Shown: positions 22,399 through 33,049 of the stretch, piece after piece
Layout: each line of letters starts with the position of its first letter
Numbering within the stretch: position 1 is the stretch's first letter
Source of the DNA: Deroplatys truncata
Taxonomy: Eukaryota; Arthropoda; Insecta; Mantodea; Mantidae
Length of the DNA stretch: 64,000 nucleotides
Reading direction: 5' to 3'
NCBI GenBank assembly: GCA_030765065.1
Contig: CM060981.1
Coordinates: forward strand, 229,779,152 to 229,843,151
Position numbers and translations under genes: made by a program
Notes under the pieces: generated by a model
What the model was told of the DNA's origin: nothing
Seen by the model: the letters and a program-made list of their open reading frames with translations, nothing else
The model's database searches: none

Positions 22399-24062
22399 TC
22401 TGATGTGATATATTCATATGACTTTCTCTAGCTTCTATCGTTTATTAGTGCGTATACAAATTATTCTCACAAGCTTATTTTTCTATCTACTACATTTTAA
22501 TCTAGATAAACCTTTGCAGAAATAGCTACATTACACATTTCGTTATAAACACAAAGGTAACAGCAATAGTCAAATGTTTAAAACTGGACGTTATACGCTG
22601 ACCTTAAAATTCCATAATGTTTCCATGCAATCGCAAGAAACATCTGAATGTTAACAGAAGTTTAAAAGAATGACCAAGCAATGATCAATTCTAACTATTA
22701 ATACGGGTATATAAAAATTGCTTATGCCACAAGAAAAATGTATTTGAAATAAATTCGGTGTTTTGAAAACATCTACATTTCCTGTGTAGTACGTTTTCGT
22801 CTATCGCTTAAGGTTTGTCAGTTATACACAATTATACAAAATTCCTTCCGAATGAAGAGGATTTCACAGGTTATTTTCAGAAAATTTAAGATAAGCATTC
22901 TATTTTTCATGTAAATATCTTGAATATATGGTATTTTCATGTAAATCGTTACAGCTATTTTTGGCAAAATGTTCAATGTATAGGCTTCCCGGGGGTAAGG
23001 GGATTTTTTTTGAAAATCTTTTTGTCGCATTCTTGTAAGATACTGAACTTAAATACCAACTTTGGTATTCATCCCACTTTTCGTTTTTGAGTTATGCTCT
23101 TCACAGACACACGCGCACACACGGACCTTTTTCTAAAAATACTTTTTTTTTACTTTCCCTACTACGGATAGTAAGTAGGGGAAGTTCCATTTCACCCAAA
23201 AATTCGATATCGAGATTTTCCCGGAAAATTTTTAGAAAAAGGTCCGTGTGTGCGCGTGTGTCTGTGAAGAGTATAACTTAAAAACGAAAAGTCAGATAAA
23301 TACCAAACTTGGTGTTTAGATTCAGTAGCTTCTAGAGATGCGACACGAAAATTTTCTAGAAAATCACCCCACCCCAGACTACCCTTTACATGGTAAATTT
23401 TTCGAAAAATTGGATTTTTCCAAAAATGGCTGCAAATATTTAGATTAGAATATCATATGTTTAAGATAGACTTCATGGTAAATAAAATCCCATATTCTGA
23501 TAATGACCCCAAAGGTCCTCTTCATTCCGAATGGCTTTTGCATAACTGGTAAACCGTAACAAATAGACACTTTAGTACACAAAAATGAAGATCTCGTTAA
23601 AACACACAATTTATCATATGCTATTTTTTATGCGGTGAATCGTTTCCGAGATATTCCTTGTTATTCGTTTGAATTTTCCAATTCTTTTTCTTAAATGGGA
23701 ATTCGTTATTCGTTTTTGTTTTAATGTCCTGGACATACAAAGAGAATGGAATGCTCCACATAGCAACCTGCTCTTAAAATATTTGACTATCGCTTAAAGT
23801 CTACCATATTCCCCTTGCATCTACAAGAAAATTAGCAATAAGATAGTTTCTGTAAACGTCTATCTCAATTAACACGAAGTATCTGGATAACAAGCTTTTG
23901 TAAAAAAAGGTTGTACAACGCTATAGAAAGTTATGTGAGTGCAACACGTCAGAGTTTTATTCAGGGGATCTCAAAGCATGTATTTCGGGTGAAATATTTG
24001 TATCGAATTTTTGGGTGCAATGCAATACCTTCTCTATCTACTATGTACGTGCTAGAGAAAGT
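22399..24062 (+). mobile_element. Family A2 copy split by a nested A copy
   Basis: The outer element runs 22399-23149, resumes at about 23955 with TTTTATTCAGGGGATCTC and ends GTGCTAGAGAAAGTAAA. The A2-specific TTTATTAGTGCG and 'tgaatgttaacag' words are present. Confidence 0.8.
23150..23954 (-). mobile_element. Family A copy nested inside the 22399-24062 copy
   Basis: Starts TACTTTCCCTACTACGG and ends TTATGTGAGTGCAACACGTC. Oriented opposite to its host and inserted in the T-run between the CA tract and the 3' end. The surrounding host sequence rejoins without an obvious target duplication. Confidence 0.85.
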
Positions 24063-24725
24063 AAACGTTGCAACTGTAAAATAAATTCAAATTTCTAGTT
24101 ACTACAAAAGTAAGACCTAATAATTAATAACCTAATAATAATTAATTAAATGCTCATACAATTAGCCTAATTCATATAACTATATCTAATCTAATATTAA
24201 TATAAATACAATTAATCAGTGCGTCAGTGGTGACTAAATGATCGGCGTGCACAGTTTGAACACTTGCGAATATAAAAACGGGGCGCCAATGTAAAGATAC
24301 AATATATCTAATCTTCTCCATACGTGTAACAGGTGCGTATTTACGGAGGAGTTGCCGTTTGTGAATGGAAACTAACAACCCGATTATCACCAGATTCTAG
24401 TGACTTATCCCAAAATGTGGCAAAATATCAAAGTTGTACTTTAGTAACATTTCATACACTGTAATCTCTATACAAAGAGTACAGTACAGTACAGCGGTTT
24501 GTGTACTCGTACTTATTATCTACGGCCCCTTGCTCCTGTCCTCAATATGATAATTTTGTGATCTCACATTGCTGTTCCGAACCCTATATATTACATATAC
24601 GTTGCGTACAGGGCCATTCATAACGAAAGTGTAGCGTTAGCATATAGTTTACGCAAAATTAAATTGATGTGGTGACGTTCAGAACGACAAACGTAACCTG
24701 TAATAATCCATTAGTATGAGAAAAA
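24063..24725. other. Unclassified AT-rich sequence
   Basis: Nothing recognised apart from a short GTACAGTACAGTACAG repeat near 24480. ACAGGGCCATTCATAACG near 24608 resembles a mariner-type TIR, but no partner was found. Confidence 0.35.
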
Positions 24726-25574
24726 TCTGATGTGTTACACTCGCATGACTTTCTCTACTCTTGTACAAACTATTTTTACAAACGCTATTTGCCATATGCT
24801 TCATGTTAATCGAGATGTTAATCTTATTGCTAATTTTCTTGTAGATGCAAGGGGAATTGGTAGGCTTTAAGCGATAGTCAAATGTTTTAACAGCTGGTTG
24901 CTATGTGGCGCATTCCATTCTCTTTATATATCCAGGACATAAAAAAATGAATAACGAATTCCCATTTGAGAAAAAGTATTGGAAAATTTAAAGGAATAAC
25001 AAGCAATATCTCGAAAATGGTTCACCCAACAAAAATATGTATATGACATAAATTGTGTATTTTAACGCGATCTACATTTTTTGTGTAGTAAAATTTTGTC
25101 TATCTCTTATGGTTTACCAGTTATGCAAAAGTCTTTCACAATGAAGAATACTTTTGGAGACATTACCAGAAAATTCGAGATATACATTTCATTTGTCATG
25201 AAAATATCTTAAACATATGATATTTTAATCAAAATCGTTAGCCATTTTTGAGAAAATTAAAATTTTCGAAAAATGTTCCATGTAAAGGGTAATCTGAGGT
25301 GGGGGGATTTTCTTGAAAACCATCGTGTCGCATTTCTCGAAGATACTGAACCTAAATACCAAGTTTGGTGTTTATCCGACTGTTCATTTCTGAGTTATGC
25401 TGTTCACAGACACACAGACACACACCTACAGACACATACACACGGACATGTTTCCAAAAATGCATTTTTTGCATTCAGGGGTCTCAAAACATATATTTCC
25501 GGTGAAATCTCGGTATGGAATTTTTGGGTGGAATACAATACTTCCCATACTTACTATACGTAGTAGAGAAAGTA
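24726..25574 (+). mobile_element. Family A1 copy, full length
   Basis: Starts TCTGATGTGTTACACTCGCA and ends CGTAGTAGAGAAAGTA. The CA tract is at 25408-25443. A close relative of 1559-2442. Confidence 0.85.
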
Positions 25575-25892
25575 AAAGGCGATCTTCTGCAAGACTACAG
25601 TAAACGCGGAAAAAGAGCGTATGTGAAACATCTAAACAAACAACCTCCACAATTTATTTCTCTGGAAATGCAAATCTCTTTGTTGATTTACAGATATCGC
25701 AACCGCCCTTGTCCCATGACCAATATACAGTGAAATAAAATAGTCACTTTTATGAGATGTCAGCAGATTGAAGTGTAATTTTAGAACAGGTGTCTGACGA
25801 CGTGTTAGGAAAATGTAAGTAAAACTCGCTCGTACCAGTTAAGTTCAAGGTAAAAAGGATCAAAATCGGTACAACAGCTATTGTGGTTTTTA

Positions 25893-26400
25893 CCTAGTGA
25901 GGTAGCGCCGCGGTAAAGTGAGCGACTCCCATTCGGGAGGTCCGGTTCGATCCCCGGCCACCGTCCACTCTGACCCCTGGGTTTTTCATGGTTTCACCGG
26001 TCCGCAGGCGAATGCTGGGGTAGTTTATCTTCTGCCATGACACTCCTGCCCCTCATTCCCTGTACCCTTCACCTTCCTTGTCGCCTGTTTCTGGATTGTA
26101 GGACCAGGCGACTGTGTGGCGTCATTGTGAGACTGCTTAATTATGTCTCGCCCCGAGGGTACCGCCAGGGGTTCCGTAGCTTTCGGTGGATGCCAACGGC
26201 GTCGGATTCGTTTCACCTGGAAACGTTAGGGACCCCGACCATGCTTGCGCCTATCGTCCCCCGGATCTGATCTACCTTTGGGTCTCTCTCCTCATCCCTC
26301 CCTCCCAGAGGTCACGATAGAAGCAAACAGGGCCGTTGCCTCCTACTTTGGGTGCTCTGCCCCGGTTGCTGGGGCCCCTCCGTTCGTCCCCTTAATATTT
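25893..26400 (+). mobile_element. SINE S1 copy, best-preserved head
   Basis: Head GAGGTAGCGCCGCGGTAAAG contains an A-box-like block. GGTCCGGTTCGATCCCCGGC contains a near-canonical B box (GGTTCGATCCC). A GGGTTTTTCATGGTTTCACC block follows, then a C/T-rich body, a GTTAGGGACCCCGACCATGC block, CCTCCCTCCCAGAGGTCACG and a terminal GGGGCCCCTCC. There is no coding function. Transcription would be by Pol III from the internal boxes. Confidence 0.75.
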
Positions 26401-26511
26401 TAGTGTGATTTTCATGATTACACAAAGGACGGAAGAAATATACGATGCCGCTGTAACACTGAATACTGGGTTTTAAATTTCAGTTCGCATTGACATTTTC
26501 CCTATATTACT
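26401..26511. other. Short spacer
   Basis: Separates the SINE from a family A fragment; nothing recognised. Confidence 0.3.
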
Positions 26512-26735
26512 TTCTTTGCTACGTACCTGCAATAAGTAAAGAAAATTCTATGTTGAGATTTCACCTAAATTGGGAGAAAAAAAAATCCGTGTGTGAGGTG
26601 TGTTTAAACAGCATAATTCAAAAACTAAAAGTCGGTTAAATACATAACTTGATATTTGTGTTCCTTCCTTCCAGGGATGCGACAGGAAGATTTTGAAGAA
26701 AGCTTCACCCAAACTATCCTTTATATTGTAATGGT
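26512..26735 (-). mobile_element. Family A diverged 3'-end fragment
   Basis: TACTTTCTTTGCTACGTACC, GTTGAGATTTCACC and GGGATGCGACAGGAAGA match in order. Truncated after 'actatcctttat'. Confidence 0.6.
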
Positions 26736-26893
26736 GTTCTGATGATCGTTATTATTCTTTCAAACAGTTAACATGTTATGAAAGTAATGAAGCTGCCACC
26801 CAATTTAACCTCAATAGTATGTTATTTGCCTCAAAGGTACGGATTGTTATGAGAGCACAGGATTTAATTACTCAAACAAGTGAACTAACCTTT

Positions 26894-27023
26894 TTACTTT
26901 CTCTACTACGTATAGTAAGCAGGGGAAGTATTGTATTCCACCCAAAAATTGATACCGAGATTTCACCGGAAATACATGTTTTGAGACCCCTGAATCCAAA
27001 AAAAAAACATTTTTGGAAACATG

Positions 27024-27063
<40 letters not shown>

Positions 27064-27866
27064 TGTGAACAGCATAACTCAGAAACGAACAGTCGGATAA
27101 ACACCAAACTTGGTATTTAGGTTCAGTATCTTCCAGAGATGCGATACGAAGGTTTTCAAGAAAGTCCCCCCACCTCAGACTACCCTTTACATGGAACATT
27201 TTTCGAAAATTTTAATTTTCTCAAAAATGGCTCTAACGATTTTGATTAAAATATCATATGTTTAGATATTGTCGTGAGAAATGAAATGTATATCTCGAAT
27301 TTCCTGGGAATGTCTCCAAAAGTATTCTTCATTATGAACAACTTTTGCATAAATGGTAAACCATAAGAGATACACAAAATTTTACTACACAACAAATGTA
27401 GATCGCGTTAAAATACACAATTTATGTCGTATACAGTTTTTTTTTTGTTGAGTGAAGCTTTTCGAAATATTGCTTGCATTCCCTTAAATTTTCAGTACTT
27501 ATTTTCTCAAATGGGAATTCGTTATTGATTTTTTTGTCTTGGATATGCAAAGAGTATTAATCTGTGGCAAAGAGAATGGTGCTGTACCTAGCAACCAGCT
27601 ATTAAGAGATATGTATGTGCTTAAAGGCTACTGTATTTCTATATTGCCCTTGCAATTACAAAACAAGGGGAACATAGTACGCCTTAAGCGAAAGTCAAAT
27701 ATTTTTAGAACTGGTCGCTATGTGTAAAATGTAATTCTCTTTGCATGTCAATTATCGTTTCTGCAAATGTTTATCCAGATTAATATGAAATAGATGGAGA
27801 ATAGGCGTTTGTAAAAATAGTTTGTACAAGAGTAGAGAAAGTCATGTGAGTGTAACACATCAGATT
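26894..27866 (-). mobile_element. Family A1 copy with long pure (TG)n
   Basis: Full length, from TTTTACTTTCTCTACTACG to GTGAGTGTAACACATCAGA. The dinucleotide tract is uninterrupted (27027-27062), which suggests a recent copy. Confidence 0.85.
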
Positions 27867-28346
27867 TTTATTACAGCGTTAAACAATTATATAGCTTTTA
27901 ATTATGCCTGCACCTTTAACATGCATAAAGTTGTGAAATAGTTTACACGTACATAGTAGTTCTCGTTTTTCCTTTTACTTTAACTGTTGACAATAACTTT
28001 TCTTTACAACAAGCTCCCTAAATCTTTACAAAGGTTTTCTATTTGCTTCAGCTATCAATTCGACTTACGGACAAGTGTTGAATTACTATATTTCTCCCGC
28101 AAGCTAAAAAAGTTAGTAAATGGGGTAATGATTACCAAAATGTATGAGGTTAAATTTAGTCGATATACAGTATATAACATTCTTATTCGTACACATCAGG
28201 TTTTCAATAAAAAGTCACTCTCTACTTGCTTAAAAACTTGTGTTTTTCTGTGAGTCATTTATACGCGCTTGATGAATGTAATTCAAGCTAATTCCAATGA
28301 AAAGATGCATTTCAAAACCTACACCATTGCATGAAACAGCAATGTT
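27867..28346. other. Unclassified AT-rich sequence
   Basis: No supported gene. 'cttattcgtacaca' near 28181 resembles part of the Tc1 TIR that starts downstream. Confidence 0.35.
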
Positions 28347-29606
28347 AAAGAAGTAGCCCCCAATTTTATACAACTTTCCTATTCGTACAGTTGTTAAGAA
28401 TGACCACTGCGTCGTAAACAGCTTCAACATTCACGTGATTTAAAGGTCGTTTAGGCTACTGCCGTCGCAGTTGTATACGTTCTGTCAGTAGTGGTCGAAA
28501 TGGGTAAGCAAAAGGAGCTCAGTTCTGATCTGAAGCAGGTAATTATAAACTTGGCATTTGGAGGGCATTCTCTCAGAAAAATAGGAGAGACACTAAATAA
28601 ACGGCATTCTACCATTCAGTACGTAGCCAAAAAATTTAGGGAGCAAGGTTCTACAAAGAATTTACCAAGAAAACCTAAAGAAAGTAAGCTGAATGCAAGA
28701 GAGGAACGTTTCATTGGAAGCCAAATCCGAGAAAAACCAAAATTAAGTATTCCTCAATACAACCATTAGCAGAAAGTGTGTCTGGAAAGAAGATGTCTGA
28801 CCAAACAGTTCGTCGTGTCTTATGGAAGTATGAATACCATGGCGAACCTCCAAGGAAGAAGCCTATGTAAGTGCAGCAAACAGAAAGAAACGAGTTGTAT
28901 TTGCTAAAGATTACATTCATAAGGATCAGAACTTTTTGGACAGCGTGATATGGTCAGACGAGACTAAGATAACCTCTTCGGGTCATATGGGATAAACAGA
29001 GTTTGGAGAAATGCAAATTTAGGTGATGACTACCAAAACACTCTTCCCACAGTTAAGCATGGTGGTGGTCCATTATGCTCTGGGCCTGCATGTCATCCAA
29101 CAGTGTTGGTAATCTACAGTTTATTGTTGGCACTATGGAGAAATATGTGTATTTTGACATTTTAAAGAACAATGTAAAGCAGAGTGCCGAGAAAATGGGC
29201 ATGGCACCTCGTTATACGTTTCAACGGGATAACGATAATAAACACAAGGCAAGATTGAACATGAATTTGTTGATATGTAATGTACCCAAACTATTACAAA
29301 GACCTCCACAGAGTCCAGACTTGAATCCAATCGAGCATCTGTGGACAGTTCTGAAGAAACGAGTCCGTAAAAGCTGAGTAACATATCAACAAGAGCTTAA
29401 AAGTGCTGCGGAAGAAGAATGGAGTAAAATCAGCCCAGAAGACTGCAAAAACCTCGTTACTTCTCTGAAGAGAAGATGTGTGGCAGTTATTAAAGCCAAA
29501 GGTTACCCAACAAAATATTAGATTATCAGTGGTGTATTTGTTATTAAAACATTACTTCTAATGTACGAATAGAAAAGTTGTACAAATATGGCCATGTTTC
29601 TTTTAC
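28347..29606 (+). mobile_element. Tc1-like DNA transposon
   Basis: The inner part of the TIR is clear. ACAACTTTCCTATTCGTACA at 28370-28389 is the inverse of the TGTACGAATAGAAAAGTTGT segment at 29562-29581, one mismatch in 20. Similarity continues outward less cleanly to about 28347 and 29606, so the outer borders are approximate. It encloses the transposase described next. Confidence 0.75.
28500..29521 (+). pseudogene. Tc1-family transposase, near-complete but frameshifted
   Basis: Start MGKQKELSSDLKQVIINLA (28500) leads into a helix-turn-helix domain: GGHSLRKIGETLNKRHSTIQ at residues 25-45, then KFREQGSTKNLPRKPKE. It would bind the TIRs. The frame breaks near 28768. The next frame gives VSGKKMSDQTVRRVLWKYEY, then RKKRVVFAKDYIHKDQNFL. 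The catalytic residues are visible: first D in IWSDETK (about 28958), second D in FQRDNDNKH, E in NPIEHLW. The last two are separated by 34 residues, i.e. DD34E as in Tc1. The C terminus RCVAVIKAKGYPTKY ends at a stop near 29520. The reaction is cut-and-paste transposition at TA in the nucleus. At least three frame breaks and a stop after RKS (29377) make this copy inactive, yet every catalytic residue is kept, so the copy is relatively young. Confidence 0.85.
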
Positions 29607-29784
29607 AATTTTATTTAATTTAATTTGTAAGTTCATAAGTTAAACTTTAGTTAATTCCTAAAACAGCACGTGCTATACTGTTCAACATGTATGGAAAACA
29701 GTATTAATTTAACTGTGTCTTCTAATAAATCTTAAAATATTTCCTTATAAAATGAAGTGCACGATGTTATATGCTGTATATCAA
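29607..29784. other. Spacer
   Basis: AT-rich; nothing recognised. Confidence 0.3.
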
Positions 29785-30425
29785 ATTTGGTATTTAAGTT
29801 GAGTTTCTTCCAAAGATGCGACGCGAAGATTTTCAAAAAAATTCCCTAATCCAACTATCCTTTGCATGGAACATTTTAGAATGTTTTTGTTTCGTCAAAA
29901 ATGGCTATAAAAATGTTTATTAAAATACCATATACCAAAGATATATATATATGAAATTTACCTACATCTTGAATTTTCGGGGAATATCCATGAAGTCCTG
30001 TTCATTCGGAAGGAAGTTTGTACGTATAAACTTGTATAACTGGTAAAAGTTAACCGATGGACAAAAATGTACTACACAAAAATGTATAGCTCTTTAAAAC
30101 ACACAATTTATTTCAAAACATTTTTTGCAGCATAAGCCATTTTCCAGATATCCTATCAATGTTTCGCACTAATCAATACCTTGTCGTTGTTTTAGAGTCC
30201 TATCGACGTTCAGTTGTTTTTCGCGATTGCATGGAAAGAGCATGGAATTTTAAGGCCAGCAGTTCCTAAACGTTTGACTAGCTGTCCTCTTTGTATCTAT
30301 AACGTAATGTATAATGTAGCTAATTCTAAAAAGGTATATCTCGATTAAAATGAAATAGATAGAAATATAGGCTTTCGAAAGAATAATCTATATACCACTA
30401 ATAAACGACAGAGTGTTTTAACTTT
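29785..30425 (-). mobile_element. Family A2 copy, 3'-end side missing
   Basis: Begins inside the element (CAAATTTGGTATTTAAGTTG), lacks the CA tract and ends at CCACTAATAAACGAC. The A2 word 'ttcagttgtttttcgcgattg' is present. Confidence 0.65.
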
Positions 30426-31282
30426 GAAATTACAATTTCAGTAGTCACGTGACAAGGTTTTAAAGCACAACTAGCTGAAAATAACTTCAGCATACTGATC
30501 CATAAGAATCAAAGTATATTTCAATCAAAATGTTCAACAATTTGCGATAATTTTCACAAGTTAGTCCCCATAACTGGGTACGCTCTGACAAGCACGATGG
30601 GAACACTCTCAGTTTTACACTTTCTAGAGCAGTGTTTATACTTTGGATCCCGCGGTCAGATTTGTTTACTAACTGTTACGTCCCGAGCCGAGAAGTAAAA
30701 CCACTAAATGGATCCCGGGCCGAGGAGTTCTAGTTTGTTCCTGATAATATAACCTACATTCTATATTCAAATCGCACGAGAATTATAAACGTATTCCTTC
30801 CCATAATGTAGGTTTAAGATTCCTTGATTCTAATGAATAAAGTCCCTCATATACACTTTATTAACCGAGCAGCGGTAGCGCCCGGTAACGTCTGCAGGAG
30901 GCTTCGGCTTTGACCAGTATTTTATATCACAACACTGTGAATGCCGGAGTGATTGTAGTGTAAATTAGCATTATTGTATGACAATGATTTGAGATGTTTG
31001 TTATTTATAAGCATTGTTAGGAAATAAGTTTACACGGCCTCACTGAAACTGACAATAGGAGCGGGTAACAATGTAGCGAGGGGGTGAGTTGTTTATCAAT
31101 TAGAAGAGACAAACAAATGACGTCAGAGTAGCGCGCTTTTCTTTAGAAATGGAGGGAATATCTTCCCTAGAGCATATAAGTTCGTAATTTTGATTGGATA
31201 TAAACATAGACGCTAATGTTGGCGCGTTTTATTAACCAATAGCAGCTCTGTTATAATGTTTAGGCATATCGGGGTGAGGGAG

Positions 31283-31290
31283 TATATATT
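31283..31290 (+). promoter_or_regulatory. TATA box of LTR copy 1
   Basis: TATATATT lies 29-31 bp upstream of GCGCAGTTTT (31311-31320), where an initiator-like CAGT begins. The homologous position in copy 2 is TATAAAA. Confidence 0.6.
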
Positions 31291-31313
31291 CCGAGCCAGA
31301 GACGGGTAACGCG

Positions 31314-31529
31314 CAGTTTTACAGAATCATTCACAAGGCAAACGTCGCACAGTTCAACAGGATCATTCACGCGTTACACGTCGCACAGTTTAAGAGAATC
31401 ATTCACGCGTTATACGTCGCACAGTTTTACAGAATCATTCACAAGGCAAACGTCGCGCAGTTCAACAGAATCATTCACGGGTTACACGTCGCGCAGTTCT
31501 ACAGAATCTCTCGCGTCGTAAAATTAGTT
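31314..31529 (+). repeat. Six 36-bp tandem units downstream of the LTR TATA box
   Basis: CAGTT recurs at 31314, 31350, 31386, 31422, 31458 and 31494, always 36 bp apart. The unit contains CAGTTTTACAGAATCATTCA followed by CAAGGCAAACGTCGCG or CGCGTTACACGTCGCA. Two alternating variants suggest a 72-bp higher-order unit. The other LTR copy has no such expansion. Confidence 0.9.
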
Positions 31530-31849
31530 AAAAGATGTGAAATACGCGAATTAATAATGTGCGGCAAATAAGTGACATTAGTTGCATTCAAAATACAACA
31601 GTTTCAGTCAGGCGTGTATCAAGAGTAATTATGTGAAATGAATAAAGTGTGACGGCAATAAAAGTGTAAAAATAAATTATTTTATCAGTGTTATCTTTTA
31701 GTAACAACTCCTTTCCGTTTACACACCCTGTTCAAGAGATTTGCTCGACTGGGTAATAATAGCTAGCCGGAGGACAAAGAACTCAATATTCAAAATAGTA
31801 AAACAATAACAGGCTCTCAGCAAATAAGATAATACGAAAGATACCGCGA

Positions 31850-32290
31850 CAGCTTCGAACGCCAGCAACCGTCCACTCTGACACATGGGTTTTTCGTGGT
31901 TTTCCCTGCAAGTGAATGTTGTGGTAGTTTCTTCTCTCCTAAGATTTACTTTTCATCATTTTCCTTCCATTTCGTTCCTTCTCATTTTTCAGGTGTGCTT
32001 CTAGGTTTCGTGGCATATGACGGTGAAGGACAGATGGCCCGGATGCATGCTCAAAAGAAAGAGTACTCCCGATGGACACCTGAAGGTAACTTGTTCGTCG
32101 GGTCGTTCGCCTTCTCTAAGCAGCTCCAGTAATAGGACGGGCCTAAGAGCCTGGAAATGTTAGGGACTTGCGCGCGTTTCTGTGGCATGTAGCTTCCTAT
32201 AGTTCCCTCACTTCATCCCTTCCTTCTGAGGGATGGAGGCTGCAATACTATGCAGGTTGCAGTGCGCGAGGTGTCCCCCTCCGTTGAGTA
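31850..32290 (+). mobile_element. S1 SINE, partial
   Basis: Starts within the head/body junction (CGCCAGCAACCGTCCACTCTG, GGGTTTTTCGTGGTTTTCCC) and continues to CGCGCGTTTCTGTGG and GCGAGGTGTCCCCCTCC. No complete A/B box pair. Confidence 0.55.
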
Positions 32291-32419
32291 ACGTATACTT
32301 ATAACCTATATACACTTTATTATATCACAATGCGGTACCTCCTTTGTCGATAGTAATAGTATAAGGCTTACCAGTCACTGAGATTTAAAAGTAGATATGG
32401 TCATATACATTCACTAAAC

Positions 32420-32920
32420 TGAGCGAGATGGCCCCGCGGTAACGTTCGAGGCTCACATTCGAGAAGTCCCGGGTACCATTCCTTTTGGATTGGCCGCTTT
32501 TGACTTTGGGTTTTTTTTTTTTTTGCGGCTTTTCCAGGTGGATAGCTGAACGCTAGGGTGGTTTCTGTAATTTCGCGATTTTTAATATCCCCTTTTCCTG
32601 TAATTTAATTTCATTGACACGTTTCAAGGTGAGAAGATCAGGCGAGTGGATGAGTGGCGAGACATGTGACTGTAGCCTTTGTTTTGAGGAACTGTCTGTC
32701 CCGGCATTCTGTGATGTATTCCCAACGAGACCTTTCCTTGGAGAGGGAGCTTTGTGTGGGTAGTACTGCCCGCTTCGTGATCTCATAACTCCAGACGTTA
32801 AGGACACCGTCTCGGTCCGGATCTGGTCGCCCTCTGTGTCTTTCGCTTCTCCTCGTCCTCCCCGAGAGCTCAGAAGGTACAGAGGCCCTTTATGTGCTTC
32901 CATGTTGAAATCTTCCTCCG
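32420..32920 (+). mobile_element. S1-like SINE
   Basis: Head GCGAGATGGCCCCGCGGTAAC, degraded B box GTCCCGGGTACCATTCC, then GGGTTTTTTTT and GGATAGCTGAACGCTAGGGT. A GC-rich body with CGTTAAGGACACCGTC follows. The 116-codon minus-strand frame across it is repeat sequence. Confidence 0.55.
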
Positions 32921-33049
32921 CACCTTATCTACAGTCTCTACCTTCTTTAAAACAAGTCAGAACCAATATAAATAGAGAACATAGCTAATAGAGACATATG
33001 GATAGGTTAAAAGTGTAGGTGTTCACTAAGTCTCTGCATTGATAGGGCC

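Larger units (their letters stand above)
30674..31811 (+). mobile_element. LTR-type sequence (probable solo LTR or LTR fragment), copy 1
   Basis: From about 30915 to 31790 it matches the reverse complement of 36640-37415. Shared landmarks are TTTGAGATGTTTGTT, ACTGAAACTGACAATA, GCGAGGGGGTGAG, ATGTTGGCGCGTTTTATTA, GGCATATCGGGGTG and CTAGCCGGAGGAC. The block holds a TATA box followed by a repeat array at the expected start site. TGTTACG at 30674 and AATAACA at 31811 could be the TG...CA termini, but no target duplication is seen, so the edges are tentative. Confidence 0.55.

Noticed and set aside
24480..24496. GTACAGTACAGTACAG as a regulatory array
   Set aside because: A short, simple 5-bp repeat without supporting context.
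25893..25970. Functional tRNA gene
   Set aside because: Good A and B boxes but no complete cloverleaf or anticodon stem. It continues into a repeated SINE body. The same holds for blocks at 7225, 40628, 40806, 56450 and 57125.
32553..32903. 116-aa minus-strand frame
   Set aside because: Inside an S1-like SINE; open because the body is GC-rich.
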